Positions 42,395 through 54,746 of a stretch of DNA of 64,000 bases are shown here, piece after piece. Numbering within the stretch: the stretch's first letter is position 1; each line of letters opens with the position of its first letter. Source of the DNA: Gordonia insulae (GTDB lineage: Bacteria; Actinomycetota; Actinomycetes; Mycobacteriales; Mycobacteriaceae); NCBI RefSeq assembly GCF_003855095.1, contig NZ_CP033972.1, positions 1,612,001-1,676,000 on the forward strand, read 5' to 3'. The position numbers and the translations under genes were made by a program. The notes beneath the pieces are model-generated. The model worked only from the letters and a program-made list of their open reading frames with translations, was not told the origin of the DNA and did no database searches.

Positions 42395-42600
42395 GCACGG
42401 ACACGACCGGCCACGACGCCCGTCACCGCTCCCCCGGACTCGTCGTCCTCGGCATCGTCGCCCTGTTGGTCGCGGGCTGGGGAGCCGTCGGCGAACCCGA
42501 CCTCATGTCCGCCGCCCATCTCGGCTGGATCGCGGTCGCGGGCGGCCTGGTGGTCGGCCTGATCCTGATCCTCACCGGCGCGCGGTCGTCGCGGCGGTAG
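42391..42600 (+). CDS. Small two-helix membrane protein coupled to the PspC gene
   Basis: 69 residues with two membrane segments (LVVLGIVALLVAGWGAVG and LGWIAVAGGLVVGLILILTG) and a basic C terminus ARSSRR. The ATG overlaps the PspC gene's TGA (ATGA), indicating co-translation and possibly complex formation. No family recognised. Confidence 0.75.
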   Translation: MSTDTTGHDARHRSPGLVVLGIVALLVAGWGAVGEPDLMSAAHLGWIAVAGGLVVGLILILTGARSSRR

Positions 42601-42633
42601 CTCCCGACGTGACGGCATCCGACGGGGAGCCGA

Positions 42634-44265
42634 TCACTCCCACTCGATGGTGCCCGGCGGTTTGCTCGTGACGTCGAGGACCACACGGTTGACGTCGGGC
42701 ACCTCGTTGGTGATGCGGGTCGAGATCACCTCGAGCACCTCGTAGGGCACGCGCGTCCAATCCGCGGTCATCGCATCCTCGCTCGAGACCGGTCGCAGCA
42801 CGATGGGATGGCCGTAGGTGCGTCCGTCACCCTGCACGCCCACACTGCGCACGTCGGCGAGCAGCACCACCGGGCACTGCCAGATCTGACCGTCGAGCCC
42901 GGCCGCGGTCAGTTCCTCACGAGCGATCAGGTCGGCCTTGCGCAGCATCGCGAGTCGGTCCGCGGTGACCTCGCCGACGATCCGGATGGCCAGACCCGGG
43001 CCCGGGAACGGCTGACGCCCGACGATCTCCTCCGGCAGGCCGAGCTCACGGCCCACCGCACGGACCTCGTCCTTGAACAGCAGACGCAGCGGCTCGACGA
43101 GGTCGAACTCGAGATCGTCGGGCAGACCGCCGACATTGTGGTGGCTCTTGATGTTCGCGGTACCGCTGCCGCCGCCGGATTCGACGACGTCGGGATACAG
43201 GGTGCCCTGCACCAGGAACTCGACCTTCTCGCCGTCGGAGGCGTGGTCGCCGAGGACGTCGGTCACCGCGCCCTCGAACGAGCGGATGAACTCGCGGCCG
43301 ATGATCTTGCGCTTGGTCTCCGGGTCACTGACCCCCGACAACTCGCGCAGGAAGGTGTCCGCGGCATCCACCGTCACCAGACGCGCACCCGTGGCACCGA
43401 CGAAGTCGTGCTGCACCTGCTCACGCTCCCCGGCGCGCAACAGTCCGTGGTCGACGAACACGCACGTCAGGCGGTCACCGATGGCGCGCTGGACCAGCGC
43501 CGCGGCCACCGCAGAGTCCACACCACCGGACAGTCCACAGATCGCGAGGCCGTCACCGATCTGATCGGCGACGGCGTCGATCAGCTGGTCGGCGATGTTG
43601 GCCGGTGTCCACGTGGCCTCGAGACCGGCGACCTCGTAGAGGAACCGCGTCAGGATCTGCTGGCCGTGCGGCGTGTGCAGGACCTCGGGGTGGTACTGCA
43701 CGCCAGCCATCCGCCGGTCGACGCATTCGAACGCCGCGACCACCGCGCCCGGCGTCGAGCCGGTCACGGTGAACCCCTCCGGCGCGGTCTGCACCGCATC
43801 GTTGTGGCTCATCCAGACCGGCTGCGTCTCGGTCAGACCCTGATGCAGCACGCCGTCGCCGTTGACCGTCAACGTGGTCCGGCCGAACTCACGGCCCCCG
43901 GTGTTCGCCACCACGCCGCCGAGTTCCTTGGCCATCGCCTGGAATCCGTAGCAGATACCGAAGACCGGTACGCCGAGGTCGAGCAGCCGCGGATCGAGCC
44001 CCGGGGCGTCCTCGGCGTACACCGACGCCGGACCACCGGACAAGATCACGGCCACCGGCCGCTTGGCCTCGATCTCGGCGATCGAGGCGTCGTGGGCGAT
44101 CACCTCGGAGAAGATGCGGGCCTCACGGACCCGCCGGGCGATCAGTTGCGCATACTGCGCGCCGAAGTCGATGACGAGTACCGGTCGCGGACCGTCGAAG
44201 TCGAGCGGACTGTTCGAGGCGGGAGCACTCGGCGTGGCGCCGGACTCAGCAGAAGAATCTGTCAC
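42634..44265 (-). CDS. guaA: GMP synthase (glutamine-hydrolysing)
   Basis: 543 residues. The class I GATase domain (about 28-220) has [18 protein letters not shown], the nucleophile [12 protein letters not shown] and the His/Glu pair in [11 protein letters not shown]. The ATP pyrophosphatase P-loop is [14 protein letters not shown] and the dimerisation domain ends [16 protein letters not shown]. It converts XMP to GMP. GTG 44265 is the first start before [10 protein letters not shown]; the GAGG just ahead overlaps the start codon, so the true start is slightly uncertain. It lies near guaB2 and guaB3 but is separated from them by bioYMN. Confidence 0.97.
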   Translation of the reverse strand: MTDSSAESGATPSAPASNSPLDFDGPRPVLVIDFGAQYAQLIARRVREARIFSEVIAHDASIAEIEAKRPVAVILSGGPASVYAEDAPGLDPRLLDLGVPVFGICYGFQAMAKELGGVVANTGGREFGRTTLTVNGDGVLHQGLTETQPVWMSHNDAVQTAPEGFTVTGSTPGAVVAAFECVDRRMAGVQYHPEVLHTPHGQQILTRFLYEVAGLEATWTPANIADQLIDAVADQIGDGLAICGLSGGVDSAVAAALVQRAIGDRLTCVFVDHGLLRAGEREQVQHDFVGATGARLVTVDAADTFLRELSGVSDPETKRKIIGREFIRSFEGAVTDVLGDHASDGEKVEFLVQGTLYPDVVESGGGSGTANIKSHHNVGGLPDDLEFDLVEPLRLLFKDEVRAVGRELGLPEEIVGRQPFPGPGLAIRIVGEVTADRLAMLRKADLIAREELTAAGLDGQIWQCPVVLLADVRSVGVQGDGRTYGHPIVLRPVSSEDAMTADWTRVPYEVLEVISTRITNEVPDVNRVVLDVTSKPPGTIEWE

Positions 44266-44394
44266 CTCGACGAGTCTAATGGCCCGCGTCCCGGGTGCGG
44301 TCCGCGCGGCGCCGGTCGGGCCCAGGGTCCCGAGCCCGACAGCCGACCTCGGTCTTCGCTCCGTTCCTCCTGCGTGGAATACTGGCCAATCGCG

Positions 44395-45006
44395 ATGGAC
44401 ACCACGACAGCACACAGAAATCCCTGGTCACTGAGCGTCGCCGACCTCACGCAGGCGGCGGTGTTCGCTGCGCTGATCGCGGCGCTCGGCCTTCCCGGGA
44501 CGATCAACATCGGCTCGGCGGGGGTGCCGATCACCTTCCAGTCGCTCGGCGTCATGCTCGCCGGCGCGGTCCTCGGCCCCAAGAAGGGCACCCTCGCGGT
44601 GGGCATCTTCATGGTGCTGGCGATCGCCGGGCTGCCGATCCTGTCGGGTGGGCGCACCGGGGTGACCGCGTTGTCGTCGCCGACCGCCGGGTTCTTCATC
44701 GGATTCCTGCCGGCCGTGATCGTCATCGGCCTGCTCACGGCGATGATGATGCCGCGCTACCGCGTCCTCTGGGGAATCGTGATCAACCTGCTCGGCGGCA
44801 TGGTGGTCCTCTATGCGTGTGGCTCGATCGGGCTGATGATCCGCTCGGACATGACCCTGTGGGCGGCCGTCGCGACCAACGGCACGTTCGTGATCGGCGA
44901 CGCCGTCAAGGCCGTCGTCACCGCGCTCGTCGCCGCACAGGTCCACCGCGGCTGGCCCGGTCTGATCACCCCGCTGCGATTGCGCCGATCCACGGCGACG
45001 GCTTGA
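44395..45006 (+). CDS. bioY: Biotin ECF transporter substrate-binding component
   Basis: 203 residues, six predicted membrane segments. BioY signatures are [22 protein letters not shown], the substrate-site [19 protein letters not shown] and [11 protein letters not shown] with typical spacing. It captures biotin and associates with the BioM ATPase and BioN to form a complete ECF importer. The start ATG 44395 leaves a 130-base gap to the divergent guaA. No BioQ-type operator is evident by eye. Confidence 0.95.
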   Translation: MDTTTAHRNPWSLSVADLTQAAVFAALIAALGLPGTINIGSAGVPITFQSLGVMLAGAVLGPKKGTLAVGIFMVLAIAGLPILSGGRTGVTALSSPTAGFFIGFLPAVIVIGLLTAMMMPRYRVLWGIVINLLGGMVVLYACGSIGLMIRSDMTLWAAVATNGTFVIGDAVKAVVTALVAAQVHRGWPGLITPLRLRRSTATA

Positions 45007-45022
45007 CCGACCGGACGCCGGG

Positions 45023-45697
45023 ATGATCGAGTTCCGCGACGTCGGCCATGCCTACGACGGCCGGATCGTCCTGCGCGACATCACCATGACGCTGGCCGAG
45101 AACCGGATCGGCATCGTCGGCGCCAACGGCAGCGGGAAATCCACCCTGGCGCGGCTGATCAACGCACTCGTCACACCCGACTCGGGAACGGTCATCGTCA
45201 ACGGCGTCGACGCGGCCCGACACAAACGACAGGTCCGCAGGCAGGTCGGTTTCATCTTCTCCGACCCCGACCGGCAGATCATCATGCCGACGGTCATCGA
45301 GGACATCGAACTCTCCCTCACCCGGACCCCGCTCACGAAGACCGAACGCGCGGCGCGGGCGCGGACGGTCCTGTCGCGGTTCGGGTTGGCCGACCACGCC
45401 GACCATCCCGCACAGCGCCTGTCGGGCGGGCAGAAGCAGTTGCTGGCATTGGCGTCGATCTTCGTCACCGAACCGGCCATCGTGGTGGCCGACGAACCGA
45501 CGACCCTCCTCGATCTGCGCAACAGTCGTATGTTGCGCCGCGTGCTGGCGACCCTGGACGAGCAACTCGTCGTGGTGACCCATGACCTCGATCTCGTCGA
45601 CGATTTCGACCGCGTCATCGTCATGGACGAGGGCCGCGTGGTCGCCGACGACATCCCGACCGTGGCGCTGGCCCAGTACCGCCGGATGATGGCATGA
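45023..45697 (+). CDS. bioM: Biotin ECF transporter ATPase
   Basis: 224 residues. Walker A IVGANGSGKSTLARL, Q-loop FSDPDRQII, signature RLSGGQKQLLALAS, Walker B IVVADEPTTLLD and the H-loop VVTHDLDLVDD are all intact. The short CbiO-like length fits an ECF ATPase. It starts 16 bases after bioY and ends in an ATGA overlap with bioN, so bioYMN form one operon. Confidence 0.94.
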   Translation: MIEFRDVGHAYDGRIVLRDITMTLAENRIGIVGANGSGKSTLARLINALVTPDSGTVIVNGVDAARHKRQVRRQVGFIFSDPDRQIIMPTVIEDIELSLTRTPLTKTERAARARTVLSRFGLADHADHPAQRLSGGQKQLLALASIFVTEPAIVVADEPTTLLDLRNSRMLRRVLATLDEQLVVVTHDLDLVDDFDRVIVMDEGRVVADDIPTVALAQYRRMMA

Positions 45698-46296
45698 GCG
45701 CACTCGGCGTGTACCGCCCCGGCAACACCGTGCTGCACCGGTTGCCGCCCGGTGTGAAACTCATCGGCCTGGGCGTCGTGATCCTGGTGATCTCGCTCGC
45801 GGTGCGCTCGCTCACGGCACTCGGAATCGCGGTCGTCGGCGTCGCGGCCGTCTACGCGCTCGCCGGCATCGGACCCGTCACCGCGTGGCGGCAACTGCGG
45901 CCGATGCGGTGGGTCCTGTTGCTGATCTTCGTTTTCCAGGTGGTGTTCACCGACTGGCACCGGGCCCTGATCGTCTGCGGGGTGCTCGCGCTGTCGGTGG
46001 CGCTGGCCGCCGTCGTCACGCTCACCACGCGGACCACCGACATGCTCGACACCATCACCCGGGCGCTCGGGCCGCTGCGGCGCTTCGGCTTCCCGACCGA
46101 CCTCATCGCGATCGCACTCGCGTTGGCGATCCGCACGATCCCACTCATGGTGGAGATCGTCCGTCAGGTCGACGAAGCACGACAGGCACGCGGATTACGG
46201 CCCGGCCCACGCATTCTCGTGGCTCCGGTGGTCCTCGCCGCGCTCCGCACCGCCGACGGTTTCGCCGACACCCTGACCGCGCGCGGACTCGACTGA
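45694..46296 (+). CDS. bioN: Biotin ECF transporter transmembrane (T) component
   Basis: 200 residues, about five membrane segments. The two Ala-Arg-Gly coupling motifs of T components are present as ARQARGLRPG and LTARGLD at the C terminus. It links BioY to the BioM ATPase. It overlaps bioM by four bases and converges with guaB3 after six bases, with no terminator between them. Confidence 0.93.
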   Translation: MSALGVYRPGNTVLHRLPPGVKLIGLGVVILVISLAVRSLTALGIAVVGVAAVYALAGIGPVTAWRQLRPMRWVLLLIFVFQVVFTDWHRALIVCGVLALSVALAAVVTLTTRTTDMLDTITRALGPLRRFGFPTDLIAIALALAIRTIPLMVEIVRQVDEARQARGLRPGPRILVAPVVLAALRTADGFADTLTARGLD

Positions 46297-46302
46297 GCCC
46301 GC

Positions 46303-47460
46303 TCAGGCGTGCAGCGAGAGTCCCACCTTCTGGAACTCCTTGAGGTCGCTGTAGCCGGCCTTGGCCATCGCCCGGCGCAGCGCGCCGATCAGATTCAGTT
46401 CGCCGAACGCATCCTGCGACGGTCCCGACAGGATGCATTCCAGACTCGGACGATCCTCCTCGGTCGCGATCTGCAGTAGCGCGCCCCGCGGAGTGTCCGG
46501 GTGTGCGGCCGCCGACGGCCAGTACCAGCCCCGGCCGGGGGCCTCGGCCGCGGCGGCGAGCGGGGTACCCAGGACCGCCGCATCGGCACCGCAGGCGATC
46601 GCCTTCGCGAGGTCGCCGGACGTGTGGATGTCACCGTCGGCGATGACGTGCACGTACCGGCCGCCGGTCTCGTCGAGATACTCGCGCCGCGCCGCCGCGG
46701 CGTCGGCGATCGCGGTGGCCATCGGCACGCCGATCCCGAGCACCTCACCGGTCGTCGTCGCGCCGGCCGCCGAGCCGTAGCCGACGATCACGCCCGCGGC
46801 GCCGGTGCGCATGAGGTGCAGCGCGGTCCGGTGATCGTGCACGCCGCCGGCGATGACCGGGATGTCGAGATCGGCGATGAAGGTCTTGAGGTTCAACGGT
46901 TCCCGCGCCGTACCGTCGGCGTCGACCTGGGCGACATGCTCGGCGGAGATGATGGTGCCGTGCACCACCAGCAGCTCGACCCCCGCCTCCAGCAGCGCGG
47001 GTGTCAGCTCCGGCGCATGCTGCGGGCTCACGCGAACGGCGGTCGTGACCCCCGCCTCGCGCACCGTGGTGACTGCCTCGCGCAGCAACCCGGTGTCGAG
47101 CGGAGCCGAATGGAGTTGCTGCAGATGGCGAATCGCGGCGGTCGGGTCCGGATCCTCGGTCGCGACGCGGATCAGTTCGGCGATCTTCGCGTCGACGTCA
47201 CGGTGACGCGCCCAGAGACCCTCACCGTTGATGACACCGAGCGCACCGAGCTTGCCGAGAGAGATGGCCATCTGCGGCGACACGAGTGCGTCGGTGGGAT
47301 GGCTGAGGATCGGGGACTCGAACCGATAGGCATCGATCTGCCACGCCGTGGACACGTCCTTGGACGACCGGGTCCGACGGGACGGGACGATACTGATGTC
47401 ATCGAGTTCGAACGTCCGGCGGGCTGTACGACCCATACCGATGTCGACGAGGTCACGCAC
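46303..47460 (-). CDS. guaB3: IMP dehydrogenase-related protein GuaB3
   Basis: 385 residues, the short GuaB3 form lacking the CBS pair. The start MRDLVDIGMGRTARRTFELD is typical of the family, and the barrel has VIAGGVHDHRTALHLMRTGA and VIADGDIHTSGDLAKAIACG. GuaB3 proteins are conserved beside GuaB2 in actinobacteria, but a true IMP dehydrogenase activity has not been shown for them as far as I know. GTG 47460 gives the family-length product. It follows guaB2 by 71 bases on the same strand. Confidence 0.93.
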   Translation of the reverse strand: MRDLVDIGMGRTARRTFELDDISIVPSRRTRSSKDVSTAWQIDAYRFESPILSHPTDALVSPQMAISLGKLGALGVINGEGLWARHRDVDAKIAELIRVATEDPDPTAAIRHLQQLHSAPLDTGLLREAVTTVREAGVTTAVRVSPQHAPELTPALLEAGVELLVVHGTIISAEHVAQVDADGTAREPLNLKTFIADLDIPVIAGGVHDHRTALHLMRTGAAGVIVGYGSAAGATTTGEVLGIGVPMATAIADAAAARREYLDETGGRYVHVIADGDIHTSGDLAKAIACGADAAVLGTPLAAAAEAPGRGWYWPSAAAHPDTPRGALLQIATEEDRPSLECILSGPSQDAFGELNLIGALRRAMAKAGYSDLKEFQKVGLSLHA

Positions 47461-47531
47461 CGTTGCGCCTTTCTGCTACGTGAACTGATCGCAGGTCGAT
47501 GAGACCAGGACGATCCGGGATCGAACGTGCT

Positions 47532-49073
<1,542 letters not shown>

Positions 49074-49173
49074 TCAGGGTCACCCCGCATGACTTGCCGA
49101 CCCGTACCCTGCGCCGCCGCGATCTGTGGAGTCCTCGACCCACCCCGGACGGTTCATCGGTTACCGTGGAAGT

Positions 49174-49563
49174 GTGCGTGACCACCTGCCACCCGGCCTG
49201 CCGCCAGATCCGTTCGCCGACGATCCCAGTGATCCGGCGTCGGCTCTCGACTCGGTGGAACCGGGCATCCCGCTCGATGAGAACGAGCGGATGGCCGTCG
49301 AGGAGGATCTCGCCGATCTCGCCGTCTACGAGGCATTACTGCACCACCGCGGCATCCGCGGTCTCGTCGTCGTCTGCGACGACTGCCACGAGGACCACTA
49401 TCACGACTGGGACATGTTGCGGGCCAATCTTCTGCAGCTGTTGATCGACGGCACGGTCCGTCCGCATGAGCCCGCCGTCGATCCGCGCCCCGATGCCTAT
49501 GTCACCTGGGATTACTGCCGCGGCTACGCGGATGCGCGCAGCCACATCGACGACGAGCGATAG
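49174..49563 (+). CDS. DUF5319 family protein (Rv3412-like)
   Basis: 129 residues from GTG 49174; it is acidic and cytoplasmic. The pattern LPPDPFADDPSDPASALD, then VVCDDCHEDHYHDWDMLRANL with a C-x2-C and clustered His, matches the small actinobacterial family between guaB2 and rsdA in mycobacteria. The Cys/His cluster could bind a metal, which is inference. Function unknown. An in-frame ATG at 49126 is possible but would extend into a poorly conserved region. Confidence 0.85.
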   Translation: MRDHLPPGLPPDPFADDPSDPASALDSVEPGIPLDENERMAVEEDLADLAVYEALLHHRGIRGLVVVCDDCHEDHYHDWDMLRANLLQLLIDGTVRPHEPAVDPRPDAYVTWDYCRGYADARSHIDDER

Positions 49564-49596
49564 TCGCCGCACACCAGCCACCAAACGACTGACGTC

Positions 49597-49644
49597 ACAG
49601 ACGACGCGGGACGTATCGATGTCGATACGTCCCGCGTCGTCTGT
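49597..49644. terminator. Perfect 23-base-pair bidirectional terminator
   Basis: The arm at 49597-49619 (beginning ACAGACGACGCGGGACG) pairs exactly with 49622-49644 around a two-base TG centre, between the convergent DUF5319 and rsdA genes. No T-run is present on either side. Confidence 0.8.
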
Positions 49645-49669
49645 CGAGGTGGTTCCCGGAGGGGACGGT

Positions 49670-50644
49670 TCAGCCGAGCGGCGGCAACGTGGTCGTCAGC
49701 GTCGGGAACGTCTCTATGGTCTCCGGGGGATCGATGGTGGGCACCGACGTCGCCGTGGCCGTCGTCGGCGGCGGCAGTTCGGTTGTCGGCGGCACCTGGG
49801 TGACCGGCGGCGGCGTGTCGATGGTGCTCGGCTCTCCGGTCCGTGCATCCGTCGGCGGGTCGGACGTCACCGGCGGCGGCGGATTCGGCACGGTGACCGA
49901 TGACCTGTCGTCGACGCCCGATCGGCGCAGATCGCGCGGCGGGGCCGCCGGATCGGTGATCGACGGATCGACGGATGTCCCGCCACCACCGACGCTTCCG
50001 GGTATCGACCGCGCGGCCGACGACGCGGCCGACGACGCCTTCGACACGGCCGGGTCCGCACGGAGACGTTCGATCCACGCGTTCATGCGGTCCCGGGTGT
50101 CCGCATCGCGGACCGGACCGAGGTTCTTCTGGGCCTTCGCGATCAGCTCGGCGGCTTGAGCCGTGTCGCCCGCGGCCACCGCGGCCTCTGCCTTCTCGAG
50201 ATTCGACTGCACATCCATCGACGCCTGGGTCTGACTCGCGGCCTCGGAGAAGACGACGCGCTTGACGCCCCAGAGCGGGTCACCGGGCGAGGAGCCCTCG
50301 GCGAGCACGGTCAGGCCGGCGCCGGCGATCACGACGATCGCCGCGGCGCCCGAAGCGACCCGCAGATGACGGATGATGCCGCGGCCGCGACGTGCGCGTT
50401 CGGTGGCGGCGATGGCGGTCTCGACGTCGTCGACGGTCGGCAGGTCCGGGACCGGCTCGGTCACCACGTCGTGGCGCCAGCCGGACAACAGCTCCGCCAG
50501 GTGGTATTCGGTGTCGTCCTGCGTCGGTACCGGCTGATCCTGCGACAACGCATCGAGGAACCGGTCGTCGGCATGCACCGATGTCATGTCGATCGGCTCG
50601 GTCATGTCCCAACCGGGCTCGGCGAGATCACGCTCGTCGTTCAT
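49670..50644 (-). CDS. rsdA: Anti-sigma-D factor
   Basis: 324 residues. The N-terminal cytoplasmic part carries the SigD-binding region EYHLAELLSGWRHDVVTE, followed by one membrane segment near residue 100 (VASGAAAIVVIAGAGLTVLA). The periplasmic side has the DUF5667-type PGDPLWGVKRVVFSE motif, and the end is Pro/Thr-rich. It corresponds to mycobacterial RsdA, which holds SigD at the membrane until regulated proteolysis. ATG 50644 has GAGG 4 bases upstream; GTG 50653 is an alternative. It overlaps sigD by 17 bases, ensuring balanced synthesis. Confidence 0.9.
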   Translation of the reverse strand: MNDERDLAEPGWDMTEPIDMTSVHADDRFLDALSQDQPVPTQDDTEYHLAELLSGWRHDVVTEPVPDLPTVDDVETAIAATERARRGRGIIRHLRVASGAAAIVVIAGAGLTVLAEGSSPGDPLWGVKRVVFSEAASQTQASMDVQSNLEKAEAAVAAGDTAQAAELIAKAQKNLGPVRDADTRDRMNAWIERLRADPAVSKASSAASSAARSIPGSVGGGGTSVDPSITDPAAPPRDLRRSGVDDRSSVTVPNPPPPVTSDPPTDARTGEPSTIDTPPPVTQVPPTTELPPPTTATATSVPTIDPPETIETFPTLTTTLPPLG

Positions 50645-51215
50645 CGACCTCACCTGCCTTCCTCAGTTGGTCTTTCAATTTGGCCAGTGCCCTGTGCTGT
50701 GCCACCCGGACCGCGCCTGCGGTGCTGCCGATCGCGTCGGCCGTCTCCTCTGCGGAGAGCCCGACCACCAGACGCAGCACCAGTACCTCACGCTGTTTCT
50801 CCGGCAGGATCGTGAGCAGGGCGCGCATCCGACGGCTGGCGTCGGCGTCGAGCGCCATCTGCTCCGGGCCCCCGGTGAAGGTGGTCGTCTCCGGCAGGGT
50901 GTCCACCGGGTCGGCCTTGACCCTCCCCGCCACCCTCATCGCGTCGGCGACCTTGTGGGCAGCGATGCCATATACAAAGGCCATGAACGGCCTGCCCTGG
51001 TCTTGGTACCGGGGCAGCGCTGTCATCACCGCCATCAACGCCTCCTGCGCGATATCGTCGGCGGAGAACAGGTGGCGTTCTCCGACTCCAATTCGCCCTC
51101 GGCAGTAGCGCAGAATGGGGTCCTGCACACTTTCGAGAACTGATGTGAGCGCGCCGCGATCGCCGTGCCCCGCGGCACGGACGGCCTCGTCCAGCTCAAC
51201 ACCCGTCAGTTTCAT
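50628..51215 (-). CDS. sigD: ECF RNA polymerase sigma factor SigD
   Basis: 195 residues. Region 2 includes ADDIAQEALMAVMTALPRYQ and region 4 LRLVVGLSAEETADAIGS with TAGAVRVAQHRALAKLK, the normal ECF layout without region 3. In mycobacteria SigD controls ribosomal, chaperone and metabolic genes in nutrient limitation. The anti-sigma gene rsdA overlaps its 3' end. No obvious -35/-10 of its own class was picked out in the 110 bases upstream. Confidence 0.95.
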   Translation of the reverse strand: MKLTGVELDEAVRAAGHGDRGALTSVLESVQDPILRYCRGRIGVGERHLFSADDIAQEALMAVMTALPRYQDQGRPFMAFVYGIAAHKVADAMRVAGRVKADPVDTLPETTTFTGGPEQMALDADASRRMRALLTILPEKQREVLVLRLVVGLSAEETADAIGSTAGAVRVAQHRALAKLKDQLRKAGEVDERRA

Positions 51216-51325
51216 CGTCAGTTGAGATCCCCGTGTTACATGTGAGTTGTGGTGTTGCGAGTGCGCTTTGTCCCCACGTCACCTTAGCGATGGCCGGTGA
51301 CGGTCGGATCACCCACTCACGTCAC

Positions 51326-52135
51326 CTATGGTTCGAACGGGACGCCCCGGCGGATGAGTCCGGCCCGAGTTCGCGAGAGGTCACCCGCCACCTGCGCATC
51401 TGCCGGATCGATCCCCTGACGCAGTGCCAGCGAGGCCCACTCCAGAGGAAGCAGCGCCGCGTCCCGCGCCCGGCGGGTCACCTCGGTCGCGAGCCCGTTC
51501 GCCCGCGCCGGATCGCCGGCGGTCGCCGCTGCGGCGGCGGCGATGAGCATCGTCTTCACCCGGTGACGCTCCGGGGTGCCGTCGACCGCCGCGAGCTCCG
51601 ACGCCTCCCGGGCGTGCTCGGTCGCCCTCGCGGGATCGCCCGCGTACATGGCCAACTCCGCCGACACCCAGGCGATGCGCAGGCGCGGCCGCCGGCCACC
51701 GAGCCAGCCCTCGTCAGCCCGGCCCTCGTCAGCCCGGCCCTCGTCGGGGGCCACCACGGCGCGGGCCCGGTCGAGCAGCCGACCGGCAGCGGCGAGGTGT
51801 AGCCGACCGAGGTGATCCGCGGCCAGCCCGACCACCGCATCCAGGACCGCCGCCCGATGCCACTCCGCCGCGCCCGGGAGTTCGGCATCCCCCTGCCCGG
51901 AGAGCACCGCGGACAGTGCGGCCCCGTCGATGCCCGCTGCGGCGCGATGCCGGCCCGCCTGCCGCAGCAACGACGCCCGCGTCGAACCCGCCAACGAGAC
52001 CAGCACGCCGTCATCGGCACCCCGCGCTCGGCGGCCGACGTCGGTGAGAATCGTCAGGGCACGCGCAGTGTGACCCATACCTCCCAGTTCGACGGCCTGG
52101 GCCCAGCACACATAACCATCCGCACGTTTGCCCAT
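51326..52135 (-). CDS. TPR-like hypothetical protein (Rv3415c-like)
   Basis: 269 residues, almost all helical and Ala-rich, with TPR-like repeats (CWAQAVELGGMGHTARALTI, LAMYAGDPARATEHAREASE, AAAAATAGDPARANGLATEV). No catalytic motif is visible. By position between sigD and whiB3 it corresponds to M. tuberculosis Rv3415c. A threefold 15-base tandem repeat encodes DEGRADEGRADEG in the middle. ATG 52135 is preceded by AGGG 7 bases upstream; ATG 52201 would add 22 residues from AT-rich, probably untranslated sequence. Function unknown. Confidence 0.75.
   Translation of the reverse strand: MGKRADGYVCWAQAVELGGMGHTARALTILTDVGRRARGADDGVLVSLAGSTRASLLRQAGRHRAAAGIDGAALSAVLSGQGDAELPGAAEWHRAAVLDAVVGLAADHLGRLHLAAAGRLLDRARAVVAPDEGRADEGRADEGWLGGRRPRLRIAWVSAELAMYAGDPARATEHAREASELAAVDGTPERHRVKTMLIAAAAAATAGDPARANGLATEVTRRARDAALLPLEWASLALRQGIDPADAQVAGDLSRTRAGLIRRGVPFEP
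51701..51745. repeat. 15-base tandem repeat inside the Rv3415c-like gene
   Basis: Two exact copies of AGCCCGGCCCTCGTC (51716-51730 and 51731-51745) follow a degenerate third copy at 51701-51715. The repeat keeps the frame and adds five residues (RADEG) per unit, so copy number can change without breaking the protein. Confidence 0.8.
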
Positions 52136-52578
52136 ATCAGACCCTATTTTTGCCGTGATTTCAGAGACGTTTGCCGAGAAGGAACCGGTTCCAGTTTGCA
52201 TGAATTTAACCTGCCGTCACAAACATTAATTCTCCCCATAAGTCACCTACGCATAATCTTCGGATTTCATGCGTGTTACACGCTCGTCGTTGTGTCACGT
52301 CACCGTCATCGAACGGCACCGTCGGCGAAAAGTGACTTCCGCCAGAGGAATTGCCAGGTCAACGGGGATTGTCAGGACATGCGAAGGGGGTGAGATCAGG
52401 CCCTTTTCCGCATATGGTATGCCGGTCCGGTTGCACAACATCCCGTTAACATTTCTCGAATTTTCATCATCGCGGAGCACCCATTTGGCGGGATTGACTC
52501 TATTTCTTCGTCTTGCCTACTGTGGGTTTCGCGCCACTGATTCATTCACGTGCCACTCGCAGACAAGGAGTCGCTGTC
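52136..52578. promoter_or_regulatory. Long AT-rich divergent region upstream of whiB3
   Basis: 443 bases without a supported gene, notably lower in GC than the rest of the window. It holds the whiB3 promoter, a palindrome GCGTGT-T-ACACGC at 52271-52283, and TGTGTCACGTCACC close by. Direct and inverted TGTG/CACA elements here suggest regulator binding, but no named operator fits well. Confidence 0.5.
52494..52523 (+). promoter_or_regulatory. Probable whiB3 promoter
   Basis: TTGACT (52494-52499) and TACTGT (52518-52523) are separated by 18 bases and match a housekeeping sigma promoter. Transcription would start near 52530, giving a leader of about 50 bases before the whiB3 ATG with AAGGAG 9 bases upstream. 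Confidence 0.65.
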
Positions 52579-52875
52579 ATGCCTCAGCCCAACCTTCTCC
52601 CCGGCCCCAATGCAGACATCTGGGACTGGCAAATGCAGGGCCTATGTCGCGGAGTGGACTCTTCGATGTTCTTCCACCCCGACGGCGAGCGCGGTCGTGC
52701 ACGTGCGCAGCGGGAGCGGCGCGCCAAGGAGATGTGCCACCAGTGCCCGGTGATCGCGCAGTGCCGCGAACACGCCCTCGCCGTCGCCGAGCCGTACGGC
52801 ATCTGGGGCGGACTCTCCGAGTCCGAGCGCAGCATGCTGATGAAGCGCGGCGTCGGCCGCCGCATCGCCAGCTAG
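52579..52875 (+). CDS. whiB3: WhiB-family iron-sulfur transcription factor (WhiB3-like)
   Basis: 98 residues. Four cluster cysteines at positions 23, 53, 56 and 62 (GLCRG, MCHQCPVIAQCREHA) and the G-I-W-G-G turn at 74-78 are intact, followed by a basic end SMLMKRGVGRRIAS for DNA binding. Such proteins bind [4Fe-4S], sense redox or NO, and act with the housekeeping sigma factor. Position between the Rv3415c-like gene and groEL1 equals that of mycobacterial whiB3. ATG 52579 is fixed by AAGGAG upstream and the family start. Confidence 0.93.
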   Translation: MPQPNLLPGPNADIWDWQMQGLCRGVDSSMFFHPDGERGRARAQRERRAKEMCHQCPVIAQCREHALAVAEPYGIWGGLSESERSMLMKRGVGRRIAS

Positions 52876-52947
52876 ACCGACCCGCACGGCGGAGAACCGT
52901 CACCGGTCAGTCCGCCGGGGTCAACGCCCTGACCATTCCACTCGACG

Positions 52948-52989
52948 CCAACGGGGGCATCGATCCGACTGGATCGATGCCCCCGTTGG
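52948..52989. terminator. Perfect 19-base-pair bidirectional terminator
   Basis: CCAACGGGGGCATCGATCC (52948-52966) pairs exactly with 52971-52989 around a GACT loop, between convergent whiB3 and groEL1. Allowing one mismatch extends the stem to 23 pairs (52944-52993). Confidence 0.82.
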
Positions 52990-53016
52990 TGTCGGTCAGG
53001 TCAGCTGCCGCAGCGG

Positions 53017-54666
<1,650 letters not shown>

Positions 54667-54686
54667 TCAGCACCGCAGGGAACGGC

Positions 54687-54721
54687 ACCGCCCCGGCGCC
54701 CGACGAGGGCACCGGGGCGGT
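54687..54721 (-). other. Hairpin between groES and groEL1
   Basis: ACCGCCCCGG and CCGGGGCGGT form a perfect 10-base stem, extended inward by GCCC/GGGC after one mismatch, with a five-base loop. It lies in the 119-base intercistronic gap. Without a T-run it is more likely an RNA-stability or attenuation element than a terminator. Confidence 0.5.
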
Positions 54722-54746
54722 CGACACACGAAGTATCTCGCGGGTC

